DNA of 64,000 nucleotides from Schistocerca nitens (taxonomy: Eukaryota; Arthropoda; Insecta; Orthoptera; Acrididae). The position numbers and the translations under genes were made by a program. The notes below the pieces were generated by a model, which was not told the origin of the DNA, did not search any database, and saw nothing but the letters and a program-made list of their open reading frames with translations. Positions 11,805 through 22,790 of this stretch are shown piece by piece (position 1 is the stretch's first letter; each line of letters begins with the position of its first letter). The DNA lies in contig NC_064621.1 of assembly GCF_023898315.1 (NCBI RefSeq), forward strand, positions 538,119,383 to 538,183,382, written 5' to 3'.

Positions 11805-12960
11805 GTGTTCTGAGTCGTCAGTCTTCTGACTGATTTGATGCAGCCCGCGACGAATTCCTCTCCTGTGCCAATCTCTTCATCTCAGAATAGCACCTGGAAC
11901 ATAATCGTACATTCTAAAATATTTGCTGAACGTATCCCAATATCTGTTTTCCTCTACAGTTTTTATCCCCTACAGCTCCCTCTAGTACCCTGTAAACTAT
12001 TCCCTGACGTCTTAATTCGTGTCCTACCAAACTGCCCGTTCTGCTTGTCTGTGTTTTCCATGTATTCCTTTCCTCGCCGATTCTCCTGGAAACATCGTCT
12101 ATTATTGCATTATCAGTCCACCTAATTTTCCACATTCTTCCGTAACACCGCATCTCAAATACTTCGATTTTCTTTTTTTGTTTCACTATCATATAATGCT
12201 GTGCTCCAAACGTACATTCTCAGAAATTTGTTCCTCAAATGAAGGCCTATATTTGATACCAGCAGACTTTTCTTGGCCAGAAATGCCCTTTTTACCAGTT
12301 ATAGTCTGATTTTATGTCCTCCTTGCTCTGTCCGTCAGGTATTTTTTGCTACCTGGGTACCACAATTCCGTAACTTCGTCTACTTCGTAATCACCAATGC
12401 TTATGTTAGGTTTATCTGGAATTATGTGGATGATGCTTCTCACAAAGTCAGATGGTATATCGCCTGTCTCATACATTCTACACACCACGTTTTATAGCCA
12501 TTTACCCCAGTAGTTTACAAAAAAAATGGCTCTGAGCACTATGGGACTTAACTTCTGATGTCATCAGTCCCCTAGAACTAAGAAATATTTAAACCTAACT
12601 AACCTAAGGACATCACACACATCCATGCCCGAGGCAGAATTCGAACCTGCGACCGTACTGGTCGCGCGGCTCCAGACTGTAGCGCCTAGAACCACTCGGC
12701 CACTTTGGCCGGCGTAGTTTTAAAAATTATGATGGAGTGTTATCTATCCCTTCTGCCGTATTCGATCTTATGTCTTCCAAAGCTCTTTTTAGTTCTTATT
12801 CTGACATTGGATCCCCTGTCTCTCACCTATCGACTCCTGTTTCATCATCAGACGAGTCTTTTCCCTCATACAGACCTTTAATGTACTGTTTCCACCCATC
12901 CGCTCTCCCCACTGAATTTAACAGTGGAGTTCCCGTTGCACAACAACCTAAGTCTCACAG
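11805..12960 (-). mobile_element. RTE LINE fragment (copy 2 of 2085-3240)
   Basis: Identical to copy 1, including the interrupting SINE at 12518-12713. Confidence 0.7.
12518..12713 (-). mobile_element. SINE (copy 2 of 2798-2993)
   Basis: Same insertion and same gtagttt flanks, so it predates the duplication. Confidence 0.85.
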
Positions 12961-14419
12961 TTAATAAAATGATCTTGGCTACTTTGCCGTGATGGAATGG
13001 ATTTCACCTTAAATCTCAACATTTCGTCCCCATCTGCGGAAGTTTGACCACGACATAACAGCCCGAAACATTTTATTAATTGTGATATTTTCGTTCGTGG
13101 AAGTTTACATTTTACACGCACCTAAGTCCCACCAAAATCCGTGACTAACAGGCCTCGTGGTCCCCTCGTAAGCCTCTTAACGGCTAAGCTGTCTTCCTCG
13201 CGTCATCGTGAGCATTAGCCAATCAGCACAACATACAACCTGTCGCTGGCGAAGGGCACGTTGAGAAGCTTCCCCGAACTTGGTTAGCTCTTTAACAGTT
13301 TGCGGGAAGCGTTCCGCGTACTGATGAGGGAAGAGCCGGGCGCCGGAATGAGGCAGCCTGGGACTTAGTGCAGGCAGCTGCTGGTTACTGGGCTGAGCTA
13401 ACAAGGCGGTCGCACAGTAGATACACCCTCCCCCACCCCCGCAGCTGCGACTGGCGCCGGCGCCCAACAGGGCCCCGTTGTTTCTGCAGACTAAACGCGC
13501 TTGTCGCGTCCTGACGGACATTACTGCTAAATTCTGCCGGAAGGGACCTCGGGTGCAATGAACTCCCCAGCTGCGCAGCAGTTTTACTGCGTTTACACTT
13601 CCCGCATCCGAGGCGGTTTTCAGGGTGGGTGGAACCTGCACGATACCCGTCGACACCGACCCCTGACGTTAAGACGTTGCGTGCTACACCGTATGTGCGC
13701 CAGTACAGATAGAAAGGATTTGCAATACACGGTGTGCGTATTGGTACAGCAACTAGTGTGCAAAACGTGGTGGGAACACTCGTGGTTGCAGAGCTGACTT
13801 TATTGCTTTATATACGGTAAGTTCGAGAGATGGGAGAGATGGGTCAGTGGCGTATTTCACAAACGCACCGCTGGACAGCACCTCCTGTTACACGCGAGGA
13901 AGTTCTTTTGTGAACAAATGTGGTGCAGTAGTGTTGCTGCACTTTTCGTGTTACTTCTGGTAAGCCGGAAAGATTTGTCGGGTAGTTACATGATTTATTA
14001 GTATTAAGGCTTAGTTTGCACAATGCTCATGAAAGTTTTTACTGCGAGCTTCACAAATGTGTAAGCGTGAAACTAACCTAAAATGGCCTCCGAGTTCGCT
14101 ACCTACATTTAGAAGTCGGGATGGTCCATATCTCCTAGACAATCTGGAGAGATAGACCAGCGTTATTGTTTGGGAGGGATGGGTAACTTGTTTTAAGTGA
14201 GAGAGATGGAGCACAATTAAATTTAGACTCATGGCATGTGCAATAGTCCCACTGAAGATGGGTGCAGTCATAGAGTGCGCTTATTTGTTGGAATATATGT
14301 CTGTGCCAACAAATGGAAGAGGGCAATCTCACACACAGGCCAACCCCAACACTTCAAAGCTCATCAAAAGGTCTACTGAGCCCAAGCACATCAAAAGAAC
14401 AGAGTTAGGAGCACAAGTC

Positions 14420-14580
14420 AAATTGTGACTTCGTAGGCTTTCCCGGCGTAATAAGTCATAAAAGTCTCTTTCGGTTTGTTGCCGGATCCTAAAATCAACT
14501 TGACTCGATATTTCGGCGATCCAACTGGTCACCTTTGTCAGGATAATGCTGCTTCGATGAGTCCCGCTGAGAACTGATGC
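14420..14580 (-). mobile_element. Penelope-like 3'-end fragment (copy 2 of 4700-4860)
   Basis: Same hairpin-containing fragment, offset 9,720. Confidence 0.45.
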
Positions 14581-15540
14581 TTACATTGGCCGTTCGATTC
14601 GCACAGTTCATGACACGTGTGTAGAACATCGCCGTCATACGAGGCAACAACAGCCAGAAAAATCGGCGGTCGCAAAACACTGCTTAACCGAGGGACACGG
14701 TATGAAATATGACGAAACTGTGTTAGTTGCCAACATTTCCTGTTTTTGAAACAGTGCCTATAAAGAGGCGATTGAAATTAGGTTGGCGGATAATTTAATT
14801 AACAGAGACAATGGGTTTCCTCTTAGCAGGACGTCGAATCCTGTGCTATCCCGCATCAAAATTGAACGTTCTTCAGCGCGCCCCTGAGTGCGATGTATCG
14901 TTGCCGCCAGTGTTCTACTAAAGGCGGCACCACCTCCCAGCCTTGGAGATAGCAACAGTGATGGGCTGCGCATGCGCCGTGTGCTGAACGTTGGTCTAAA
15001 CCAACACTTTTGGAAGAAATATCACCTGTTCCTTCTGTTAGTAAGACAATGAATTTTTTAAGAGGAAGGCAGCAACTGTATTCAAACGGATAAACTCTGC
15101 TGAAAATATTGAAATTGTAAAGAAAAAGAAGGATAAGACAAGAAAGGAAACAGAAAAAAAGGGACAGAAAGATCATCAACGGAAAATGCCAATCGAGGGA
15201 AAAACGGACTGAAGAATCCAAATAAGAAAAATACTGCAAATAGCTATCTGTGTTCATCAGATGCAGACACTGTAGAAAATTACGAAAATAGCTTTGACGA
15301 ATGAGGTGAGAGTGAATGAGTTGGCTGTGGGGAAATCTATTACGAGACTAATAAAAATGACGATTGGATTCACTGTGTTGCCTGTTCACGATGGTAAAAA
15401 TTTGGTAATAAGTGTAATTGTTGCGGTGAGAGGAAGACAGCCTGATGCTTGAACAAAACCAACAGCTCATTAGAAAAGCCAACGTTTAATCAAGATTTGT
15501 AATAAACTGATCAAACTGATTTGGACTAAAATATTTTATA

Positions 15541-16390
15541 CGAGGGCTATTCGGAAAGTAAGGTACGACAGGTCGCGAAATGGAAACCACAGTGAAAACC
15601 AAAACTATTTTATTTGCAATAGTTAGCTACAACTCCCCCTTACTTATCTCCATAGCCGCCGATACGACTTAGACGTTTTTCTTAGCGTTGTGCAAATTTT
15701 CCAATACCCTCGTTATAGAAGGCAGACGCCAGTACTTTCCGCCAATTCTCTATGCTGGCATAGAGCTCGTTGTCTGTGCCGAAATGTTGTCTTCACAGCC
15801 AGCGATTCATGCGAGCAGAGATGAAACTCAGAGGGAGACAATCACGGGCTGTATTGTGGGTAATCAAACATTTCCAACTGGAAACGATGCAGGAGAATCT
15901 TCATTGCCCCTGCAGAATGCGGCAGAGAATTGTCTTGAAGAAGAAAAGGCACGACAGTTATGTAATGTTGGCTGCATAGCTTCAAGAGAAATTTCTCACC
16001 AAGCCCACGTACATGGCGGGAGACACTTTTGTTCTAGGTATATTTATGTGCTCAGAACTCCGGCCGAAGTGGCCGTGCGGTTAAAGGCGCTGCAGTCTGG
16101 AACCGCAAGACCGCTACGGTCGCAGGTTCGAATCCTGCCTCGGGCATGGACGTTTGTGATGTCCTTAGGTTAGTTAGGTTTAACTAGTTCTAAGTTCTAG
16201 GGGACTAATGACCTCAGCAGTTGAGTCCCATAGTGCTCAGAGCCATTTGAACCATTTTATGTGCTCAGAACTAAAAAAAACAACGTAACGCGATCGAACG
16301 CGAACACACCTCTGCAAAACTTTATCGGATTTTCACTGTGGTTTCCACTTCGTGACCGATCGTTCCTTACTTACCGAATAACACTCGGAG
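15541..16390. mobile_element. Non-autonomous mariner-like element (copy 2 of 5822-6671)
   Basis: Same element with the same internal SINE (16059-16255), offset 9,719. Confidence 0.75.
16059..16255 (+). mobile_element. SINE (copy 2 of 6340-6536)
   Basis: Same insertion. Carries T at 16059 where copy 1 has G at 6340. Confidence 0.9.
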
Positions 16391-17124
16391 TATAATTCTG
16401 ACTTTATTACAACATATTCAAAACGAATATATGAAATTTTAGTTGACTCTCTTCTGTATGTATAGCCATTTTTTATCGATTGTCTCTCCCAGGACACTGT
16501 TCCGTCTCTTGCGTACGCCTATGGGTGAAATGGACCACCATGTATATTTTCATTCTATGTTATCTCTTGTATTTTAAGTGCCAGTGCCTCAATAATATAT
16601 TGTACTCAAGTTTATTTGACACTCCATACGAACATGCTGTCGAAAGTCAAAAAAGTTAAAAAACGCACAAATTTTATGCTGAAGAAAAAAGTGGTCAAAT
16701 TCTTCCGGATTTACCCTACCATGATGTGCATCTTGCCTAATACTAGGGATCTTTAGGTTGACGTACATTAATTACAACTGTTTTAGAAAGGCTTGACCCT
16801 AACTTGCAACTGGAAAGATTACTTTTTTGGATTGGTAAGTCGTTTTTAGGTGCCACGATTAGGGCATCGGCAGATAAAGGATGCCGTTGTGTTACATAGT
16901 AAGATAAATTCAAGCAGTTGTGTGCTCATGTCATACATTAGAATCATAGCACCCGATAACCAATGGATAACTAAAATATATTAAAATACGGAAAAAAATT
17001 TTAGTAGTTGGTTTGATGATGGCTATGGCCAGTATGGGTAAGAAAACGGAAAAAGATATAAATTAATTACATTGCAGGTCTGTGTAGCACACACCTGTGG
17101 ACAGAAGGCAGGATAAGGTCTGTA

Positions 17125-17315
17125 GGCCGCGCGGGATTAGCCGAGCGGTCTCAGGCGCTGCAGTCATGGACTGTGTGGCTGGTTCCTGCGGAGGTTTGAG
17201 TCCTCCCTCGGGCATGGGTGTGTGTGTTTGTCCTTAGGCTAATTTAGGTTAAGTAGTGTGTAAGCTTAGGGATTGATGACCTTGGCAGTTACGTCCCATA
17301 AGATTTCACACACAC
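17125..17315 (+). mobile_element. SINE, CA-tailed (copy 2 of 7406-7596)
   Basis: Same insertion and flanking duplication as copy 1, offset 9,719. Confidence 0.9.
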
Positions 17316-17795
17316 ATAAGGTCTGTACATAGTCGTGTGGTAAATACGCTGGACGCATCGTTCTCCCTCCTCCGATCTAATACACTGAGCGCCGCTGCAC
17401 ATCGTGCCTACAGTAAGTGCCCATTTTTTACTGCAGATGGCACTGGTACAATTGTTACTTAAGTGATACACTATTACGGTTGTTGCTTTGAAGCCTTTGC
17501 AGATAACGTCACGTTCTGTATATAGGCAATAATATAGGAAACTCACGCTACTTTATACTAGCAGTGCCTTTAGTAAAATTATGTTAGAACACAAGCGTAT
17601 TCCGATATATTTAGTGAAGCTAAGTCGCATAGTTTTACGGTTGTTATTTTGCAGCTAGATATGAAGGGCACTGACTTCAATCATTTTGCTTCCAGATTAT
17701 CGTTTTGTTATGTACATTGTGATGACAGACTGAAATGTGTCATATCCCGAGGTCTAGGTTACGTCGACAAGTACGAAGCGACTTCAGGAACTAAA

Positions 17796-17959
17796 AAATG
17801 GTTCAAATGGCTCTGAGCACTATGGGACTCAACTGCTGTGGTCATAAGTCCCCTAGAACTTAGAACTACTTAAACCTAACTAACCTAAGGACAGCACACA
17901 ACACCCAGCCATCACGAGGCAGAGAAAATCCCTGACCCCGCCGGGAATCGAACCCGGGA
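17796..17959 (-). mobile_element. Copy-2-specific SINE with a different (type II) head
   Basis: The 164-bp insertion is absent from copy 1. It is flanked by the 12-bp duplication tcaggaactaaa at 17784-17795 and 17960-17971. Copy 1 has that 12-mer once (8065-8076), so the empty site is directly visible. Read on the minus strand, it begins at the B-box region (tcccgggttcgattcccgg), so the A-box half is missing. It then has a body with gcctcgtgatggctgggtgttg, then the common tail ending gccatttgaaccattt. The head differs from the type I heads elsewhere while the tail is the same. Confidence 0.96.
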
Positions 17960-18374
17960 TCAGGAACTAAAGTACACATTATTATAGGGGGTGAAGTAAC
18001 TTTTACTGAATGCAGTACTACACTTCAAAGTGGCACTTCGAAACATTGTACCAATAGTTCACTTCCTCGGCGACAGAAATCCACTCCTTGATGACGGAGC
18101 CATTTGACAACCGCTGTGTGTACGCCCTCACCGACGGAATGCCTGCTGGGACTGCTGAGACATCCTCTCTGTGGTCGATGTCAATGGCCTTCCTCCCCAA
18201 TGAGCATCAGCCACGTCTGTGCGGCTTTTGACAGACTGTTGGCAGCACTACACTACTGCATGACGCGACTCTTCATATACTGCAAAATTCACTGTGAATC
18301 TGTGTGAAATAAAGAGTTTTATCACACAAAAAAATCGTACTGTACCACTTATTTCAATTTTGGAGAACGCTTCC

Positions 18375-18735
18375 TGTTGTCGCGCCATTTCACTCACACA
18401 CTGTGATGCACCTGTTAACCATCCAGCAGCAGAACTGTGTCTGCAGCAAACCTAGAAAATGTACTCTCCTCAAACAACGCGCAATGGTCTTTGTATGGGA
18501 CGACATGCCTAACTTATTTGTTGAAATCTCCTTGTCGCATTTTCTTTTAAGTTGTAGCAATGATGACAGACGCCTCGCCCAACCAACTCGCCATGCTTTT
18601 GTTAACTGCCAGTTCTCCGTAGACATTCTGCAAGCGCCTATGGATATCTGTGATACTCTGGTTTTCCGTCAAAATAAATCGAATGACAGCTCTGCGCTTG
18701 GAACACACCTCTGTTATATAGGCTATTTTCAAGGC
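18375..18735 (-). pseudogene. mariner transposase N-terminal relic (copy 2 of 8480-8840)
   Basis: Same frame and decay as copy 1, offset 9,895. Confidence 0.5.
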
Positions 18736-18824
18736 TACATACTAGATGGGTAGATCGAATGACTAATTAGGGGGTTGAAAATTTGACGTTACCTTTGTTT
18801 GGGAAAAAAGAAATTTATGGCGCA

Positions 18825-19015
18825 ACCTGAGGCCTCAAGGAGTCGTAAATTTAGTAATGGAGACAAGTGTAGTTGGTAAGAATTGTAAAGTGAAACCGAG
18901 GGATGAATACAGTATGCAAGTTCAAATGGATGTAGATTGCAGTAGTTATTTGGAGATGAAGAGGCTTGAGTAGGAGAGCTGCATCAAACCAGTCTTTTCT
19001 ACTGAAGACCACAGA
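18825..19015 (+). mobile_element. RTE LINE 3' tail fragment (copy 2 of 8930-9120)
   Basis: Same sequence as copy 1, offset 9,895. Confidence 0.6.
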
Positions 19016-19181
19016 AATATCAACAATGCTTTAGTAATTAATTAACGTCAAATGCTGTAGCTGCGGATTTTGGAAAGTGTCACGATCAGCCTCGTAACAA
19101 AAAATAAAAAATACTGATTACATTAATTGTTTTTGATTTTTATTAATAATATAAGGATTTAATGATGTGGAAGCATTACTC

Positions 19182-19227
19182 GACTGATGACCATAGATGT
19201 TAAGTCCAATAGTGCTCAGAGCCATTT
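19182..19227 (+). mobile_element. Truncated SINE tail (copy 2 of 9287-9332)
   Basis: Same insertion with gaagcattactc on both sides (19170-19181 and 19228-19239). Confidence 0.85.
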
Positions 19228-19363
19228 GAAGCATTACTCATATTTTGAAAATATTGATTATGACATTCATTATGAAAAGTCCCATCTAATACTATGGTGG
19301 GAAACACTATGGTCACCCCTGTTCACTAGTCTGGGTATTCTGACATTGGTCTCTCAATATATA

Positions 19364-20675
19364 CACTCCTGGAAATTGAAATAAGAACACCGTGAATTCA
19401 TTGTCCCAGGAAGGGGGAACTTTATTGACACATTCCTGGGGTCAGATACATCACATGATCACACTGACAGAACCACAGGCACATAGACACAGGCAACAGA
19501 GCATGCACAATGTCGGCACTAGTACAGTGTATATCCACCTTTCGCAGCAATGCAGGCTGCTATTCTCCCATGGAGACGATCGTAGAGATGCTGGATGTAG
19601 TCCTGTGGAACGGCTTGCCATGCCATTTTCACCTGGCGCCTCAGTTGGACCAGCGTTCGTGCTGGACATGCAGACCGCGTGAGACGACACTTCATCCAGT
19701 CCCAAACATGCTCAATGGGGGACAGATCCGGAGATCTTGCTGGCCAGGGTAGTTGACTTACACCTTCTAGAGCACGTTGGGTGGCACGGGATACATGCGG
19801 ACGTGCATTGTCCTGTTGGAACAGCAAGTTCCCTTGCCGGTCTAGGAATGGTAGAACGATGGGTTCGATGACGGTTTGGATGTACCGTGCACTATTCAGT
19901 GTCCCCTCGACGATCACCAATGGTGTACGGCCAGTGTAGGAGGTCGCTCCCCACACCATGATGCCGGGTGTTGGCCCTGTGTGCCTCGGTCGTATGCAGT
20001 CCTGATCGTGGCGCTCACCTGCACGGCGCCAAACACGCATACGACCATCATTGGCACCAAGGCAGAAGCGACTCTCATCGCTGAAGACGACACGTCTCCA
20101 TTCGTCCCTCCATTCACGCCTGTCGCGACACCACTGGAGGCGGGCTGTCCCTAATTTGCTGGGAAGTGGCGGTGCGGTCCCCTACGGCACTGCGTAGGAT
20201 CCTACGGTCTTGGCGTGCATCCGTGCGTCGCTGCGTTCCGGTCCCAGGTCGACGGGCACGTGCACCTTCCGCCGACCACTGGCGACAACATCGATGTACT
20301 GTGGAGACCTCACGCCCCACGTGTTGAGCAATTCGGCGGTACGTCCACCCGGCCTCCCGCATGCCCACTATACGCCCTCGCTCAAAGTCCGTCAACTGCA
20401 CATACGGTTCACGTCCACGCTGTCGCGGCATGCTACCAGTGTTAAAGACTGCGATGGAGCTCCGTATGCCACGGCAAACTGGCTGACACTGACGGCGGCG
20501 GTGCACAAATGCTGCGCAGCTAGCGCCATTCGACGGCCAACACCGCGGTTCCTGGTGTGTCCGCTGTGCCGTGCGTGTGATCATTGCTTGTGCAGCCCTC
20601 TCGCAGTGTCCGGAGCAAGTATGGTGGGTCTGACACACCGGTGTCAATGTGTTCTTTTTTCCATTTCCAGGAGTG
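19364..20675 (-). mobile_element. Tc1-like family A element with internal deletion, both ends present
   Basis: Both terminal repeats are present (cactcctggaaattg and, at the right, catttccaggagtg), each next to a TA (19362-19363 and 20676-20677). The length is 1,312 bp against 1,422 bp for the complete element. The missing 110 bp fall at about 20148, where agcaaattagggaca is joined directly to gcccgcctcc on the minus strand. Because 110 is not a multiple of three, the transposase frame is broken. This is the right-hand partner of the tandem duplication. Confidence 0.93.
19519..20431 (-). pseudogene. Family A transposase, frameshifted by a 110-bp deletion
   Basis: The minus-strand reading starts at an ATG at 20431-20429 with MPRQRGREPYVQ. 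It includes the N-terminal helix-turn-helix (FERGRIVGMREAGWTYRRIA), then shifts frame at about 20148 after SQQIRD. The C-terminal half (from MRVWRRAGER, 20040-19519) is open and carries QQDNARPH and SPDLSPIE. The deleted segment encoded the part running into the first catalytic aspartate region. It cannot be functional, but both ends could still be recognised by a related transposase. Confidence 0.9.
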
Positions 20676-20689
20676 TATATATTCTTTAC

Positions 20690-21360
20690 TATCGTTACTT
20701 GTTAACAATATCGGCTTATTCCCAAGATTTAGCAGCTTTCACCCAGTTAATACTAGGCAGATATCGAATCTGCATTTGGATCACCGCGCGGGGTAGCCGC
20801 GCGGTCTGGGGCATCTTGCACGGTCCGGGCGGCTCCCCCCGGCGGAAGTTCGAATCCTCCCTCGGGCACAGGTGTATGTGTTGTCCTTCGTGTAAGTTAG
20901 TTTAAGTTAGATTAAGAAGTGCGTAAGCTTAGGGAGTGATGACCTCATCAGTTTGGTCCCATAACACCTTACCAGAAATTTCCAAATTGCATTTGGATCG
21001 CACTTCCCAGACTCTTGTGCAAGGCAGGTTTGCAGTATACTGCTGCATCCATTTTCAATAAGCTACCACAAAAATTCAAAAAGCTTGGCAGTAATCTACG
21101 CGCTTACAAATCTAAACTGAAGAGTTTCCTCATGGATCACCTCTTCTATTCTGTCGAGGAGTTACTTGAAAAGTTAAGCTGATTCCTGTTAAATAGTTGA
21201 TTATTTAAATTTATGGCTTTTTGGGTTCATAAACATTTTATATATCTGCTATTACTTTTGTGTTGTAATTTCATCTACTGACACATTCCATGGCCTTAGA
21301 GATTTGCTCCCCAATTTGGTCCTACAGAACAAAAGGTGTAAAATAAAAAGAATAAGAATT
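20690..21360 (+). mobile_element. LINE 3' end (reverse transcriptase protein C-terminus) split by a SINE
   Basis: Before the SINE the plus strand reads NTRQISNLHLD. After it, the reading continues with GLQYTAASIFNKLPQKFKKL, then a block with LKSFLMDHLFYSVEELL ending in TGA at about 21180. This is the C-terminal signature of several insect LINE proteins (NTR ... FN.LP ... FK..L..FL ... YS..EFL). An AT-rich 3' region follows, ending in an A-rich tail (gtgtaaaataaaaag). The 5' part is absent. Confidence 0.65.
20783..20987 (+). mobile_element. SINE, third family ('gtcccataacaccttacc' tail), 12-bp target duplication
   Basis: It has a head with gcggggtagccgcgcggtct, a B-box-like ggaagttcgaatcctccc, and a body with taagcttagggagtgatgacc. 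The tail is gtcccataacaccttaccag. tgcatttggatc is duplicated at 20771-20782 and 20988-20999, inside the LINE coding sequence. It is related to 53866-54088. Confidence 0.93.
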
Positions 21361-21610
21361 AATCTTATATTATTGGATTAACTGTACCTGAAAAAATTTA
21401 ATATAATTGTAGAACATGGTAGAAGAACTCATTAAAAAAATAAAAATGTTAAAAACGTTTTTCAGAATTTTAGAATACAAAGTATGCGAGTAGACTACAA
21501 CATTTACAAAAGGTGGGCTAGAGTATCCCCCCCACTAGTTCGTATTCCTATTTTTAAGCTTCACAATAAACATATTTAGATAAAAATATATGTTAGTCAA
21601 GTTTAGGGCA

Positions 21611-21862
21611 ACGGCCTTGCCGCAGTGGCTACACCCTTTCCCGTGAGATCACCGAAGTTAAGCGCTGTCGGGTGTGGTCGGCACTTGGATGGGTGACCAT
21701 CCAGGCCACCATGCGCTGTTTTTCGGGGTGCACTCAGCCTCGTGATGCCAATTGAGGAGCTACTCGACCGAATAGTAGTGGCTTCGGTCAAGAATACCAT
21801 CATAACGACCGGGAGAGCGGTGTGCTGACCCCACGCCCCTCCTATCCGCATCCTCTTGAGGA
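21611..21862 (+). mobile_element. 5S rRNA-headed SINE (SINE3-like)
   Basis: The first ~105 bases read like a 5S rRNA gene, in order: gatcaccgaagttaagcgc, then gtcgggtgtggtcggcact, then tggatgggtgacc. These cover the A box, intermediate element and C box of the 5S internal promoter. The remaining ~145 bases (cagcctcgtgatgccaattgaggagctac...) are unrelated to 5S RNA but match the SINE at 58019-58280. It is therefore a retroposon and not a 5S gene. The 3' end is truncated after gaggatg. Confidence 0.85.
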
Positions 21863-22667
21863 TGTCACTACCAGTGAGTTAGTCACGTTTATACAATATA
21901 CTTTGTAGCAATACTTATTTGTATTTATTCCTAATGACGGATTCGTTACAACACCCATTCATTCCTTCAACTGGCGTACAATGCAGCTATAACGGAAGAC
22001 AGCTGAAACATACTGGCCAGAGCTTAGCAGCGTGTAGCAGGTTACTGAGCTGAGAGCTATATGCTCGACCTCACACCAAAGGAGGTCCTTGGCCTTGAAG
22101 GAGCGCGGTCGAGTGGAACGGTGTTGGAAAGTCGCTGGTGAGCAATGGTGCGGGTGTGCGGCTCACGGGTCGATTAATTGCTTAATGGGCCATAAAGGGC
22201 CTCAAAGCGTCCCACCTGGCTGGCACACCCGTGCTCCACCACGCTGCTTCCCTTTACGCCAGGAAGACAAAAGGGACTACCAGCGCAGTAGCCGACAGCA
22301 GGGCGATATTTCTCCAGAGGCTCACGTGACGCAGGGACCCCATCCGTCACCGCCCACGCAGCCCTGTCTCCCCGGCTGAATCACGGCGGTCACCACCCGG
22401 TCGTCGCCATCCACGTGGTTGCAAAGCGGAGCAGAACAATGACACCGCGCTGTGAGCCAGACATCATTTTCTGTTTGAATCCGCAAAGTAATCGCCGCAG
22501 TTAGTAAGAACTTCAACACCAGGGATATATAAGGTTTTAAAAAGAACACTGTACCACGAGTCACACTCTGAGACAAAGATAAATAAATAAAAATAAAAAA
22601 AATTAGGACGGGAAGGTCATGCTCAGAACAGACAATTAATCTCACGTCAGTAATCTACCACAGATTA
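21863..22667. other. Unassigned stretch
   Basis: No recognised coding block. The short open frames in the GC-rich part (22089-22379) show no domain. Confidence 0.5.
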
Positions 22668-22790
22668 CACTACTGGCCATTAAAATTGCTACACCAAGAA
22701 GAAATGCAGATGATAAACGGGCATTCAATGGACAAATATTTTACACTAGAACTGACATGTGATTACATTTTCACGCAATCTGGATGCATA

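Larger units (their letters stand above)
9721..19615. repeat. Tandem direct duplication, copy 2 (9,895 bp)
   Basis: The offset to copy 1 is 9,720 up to the A-run at 15154-15160, then 9,719, then 9,895 after the SINE insertion at 17796-17971. All annotated relics of copy 1 recur in the same order. A third partial repeat begins at 19616, but only inside the Tc1 element, so the array has two full units in view. Confidence 0.97.

Noticed and set aside
1..19615. CRISPR-like or satellite array
   Set aside because: Only two long units are present, with no short spaced repeats. It is a segmental tandem duplication.
20210..20905. 231-codon plus-strand frame
   Set aside because: It is antisense to the family A transposase and then runs through flanking LINE and SINE sequence.
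21611..21720. 5S rRNA gene
   Set aside because: The 5S-like part is diverged, lacks a terminator and runs directly into a body shared with another SINE.
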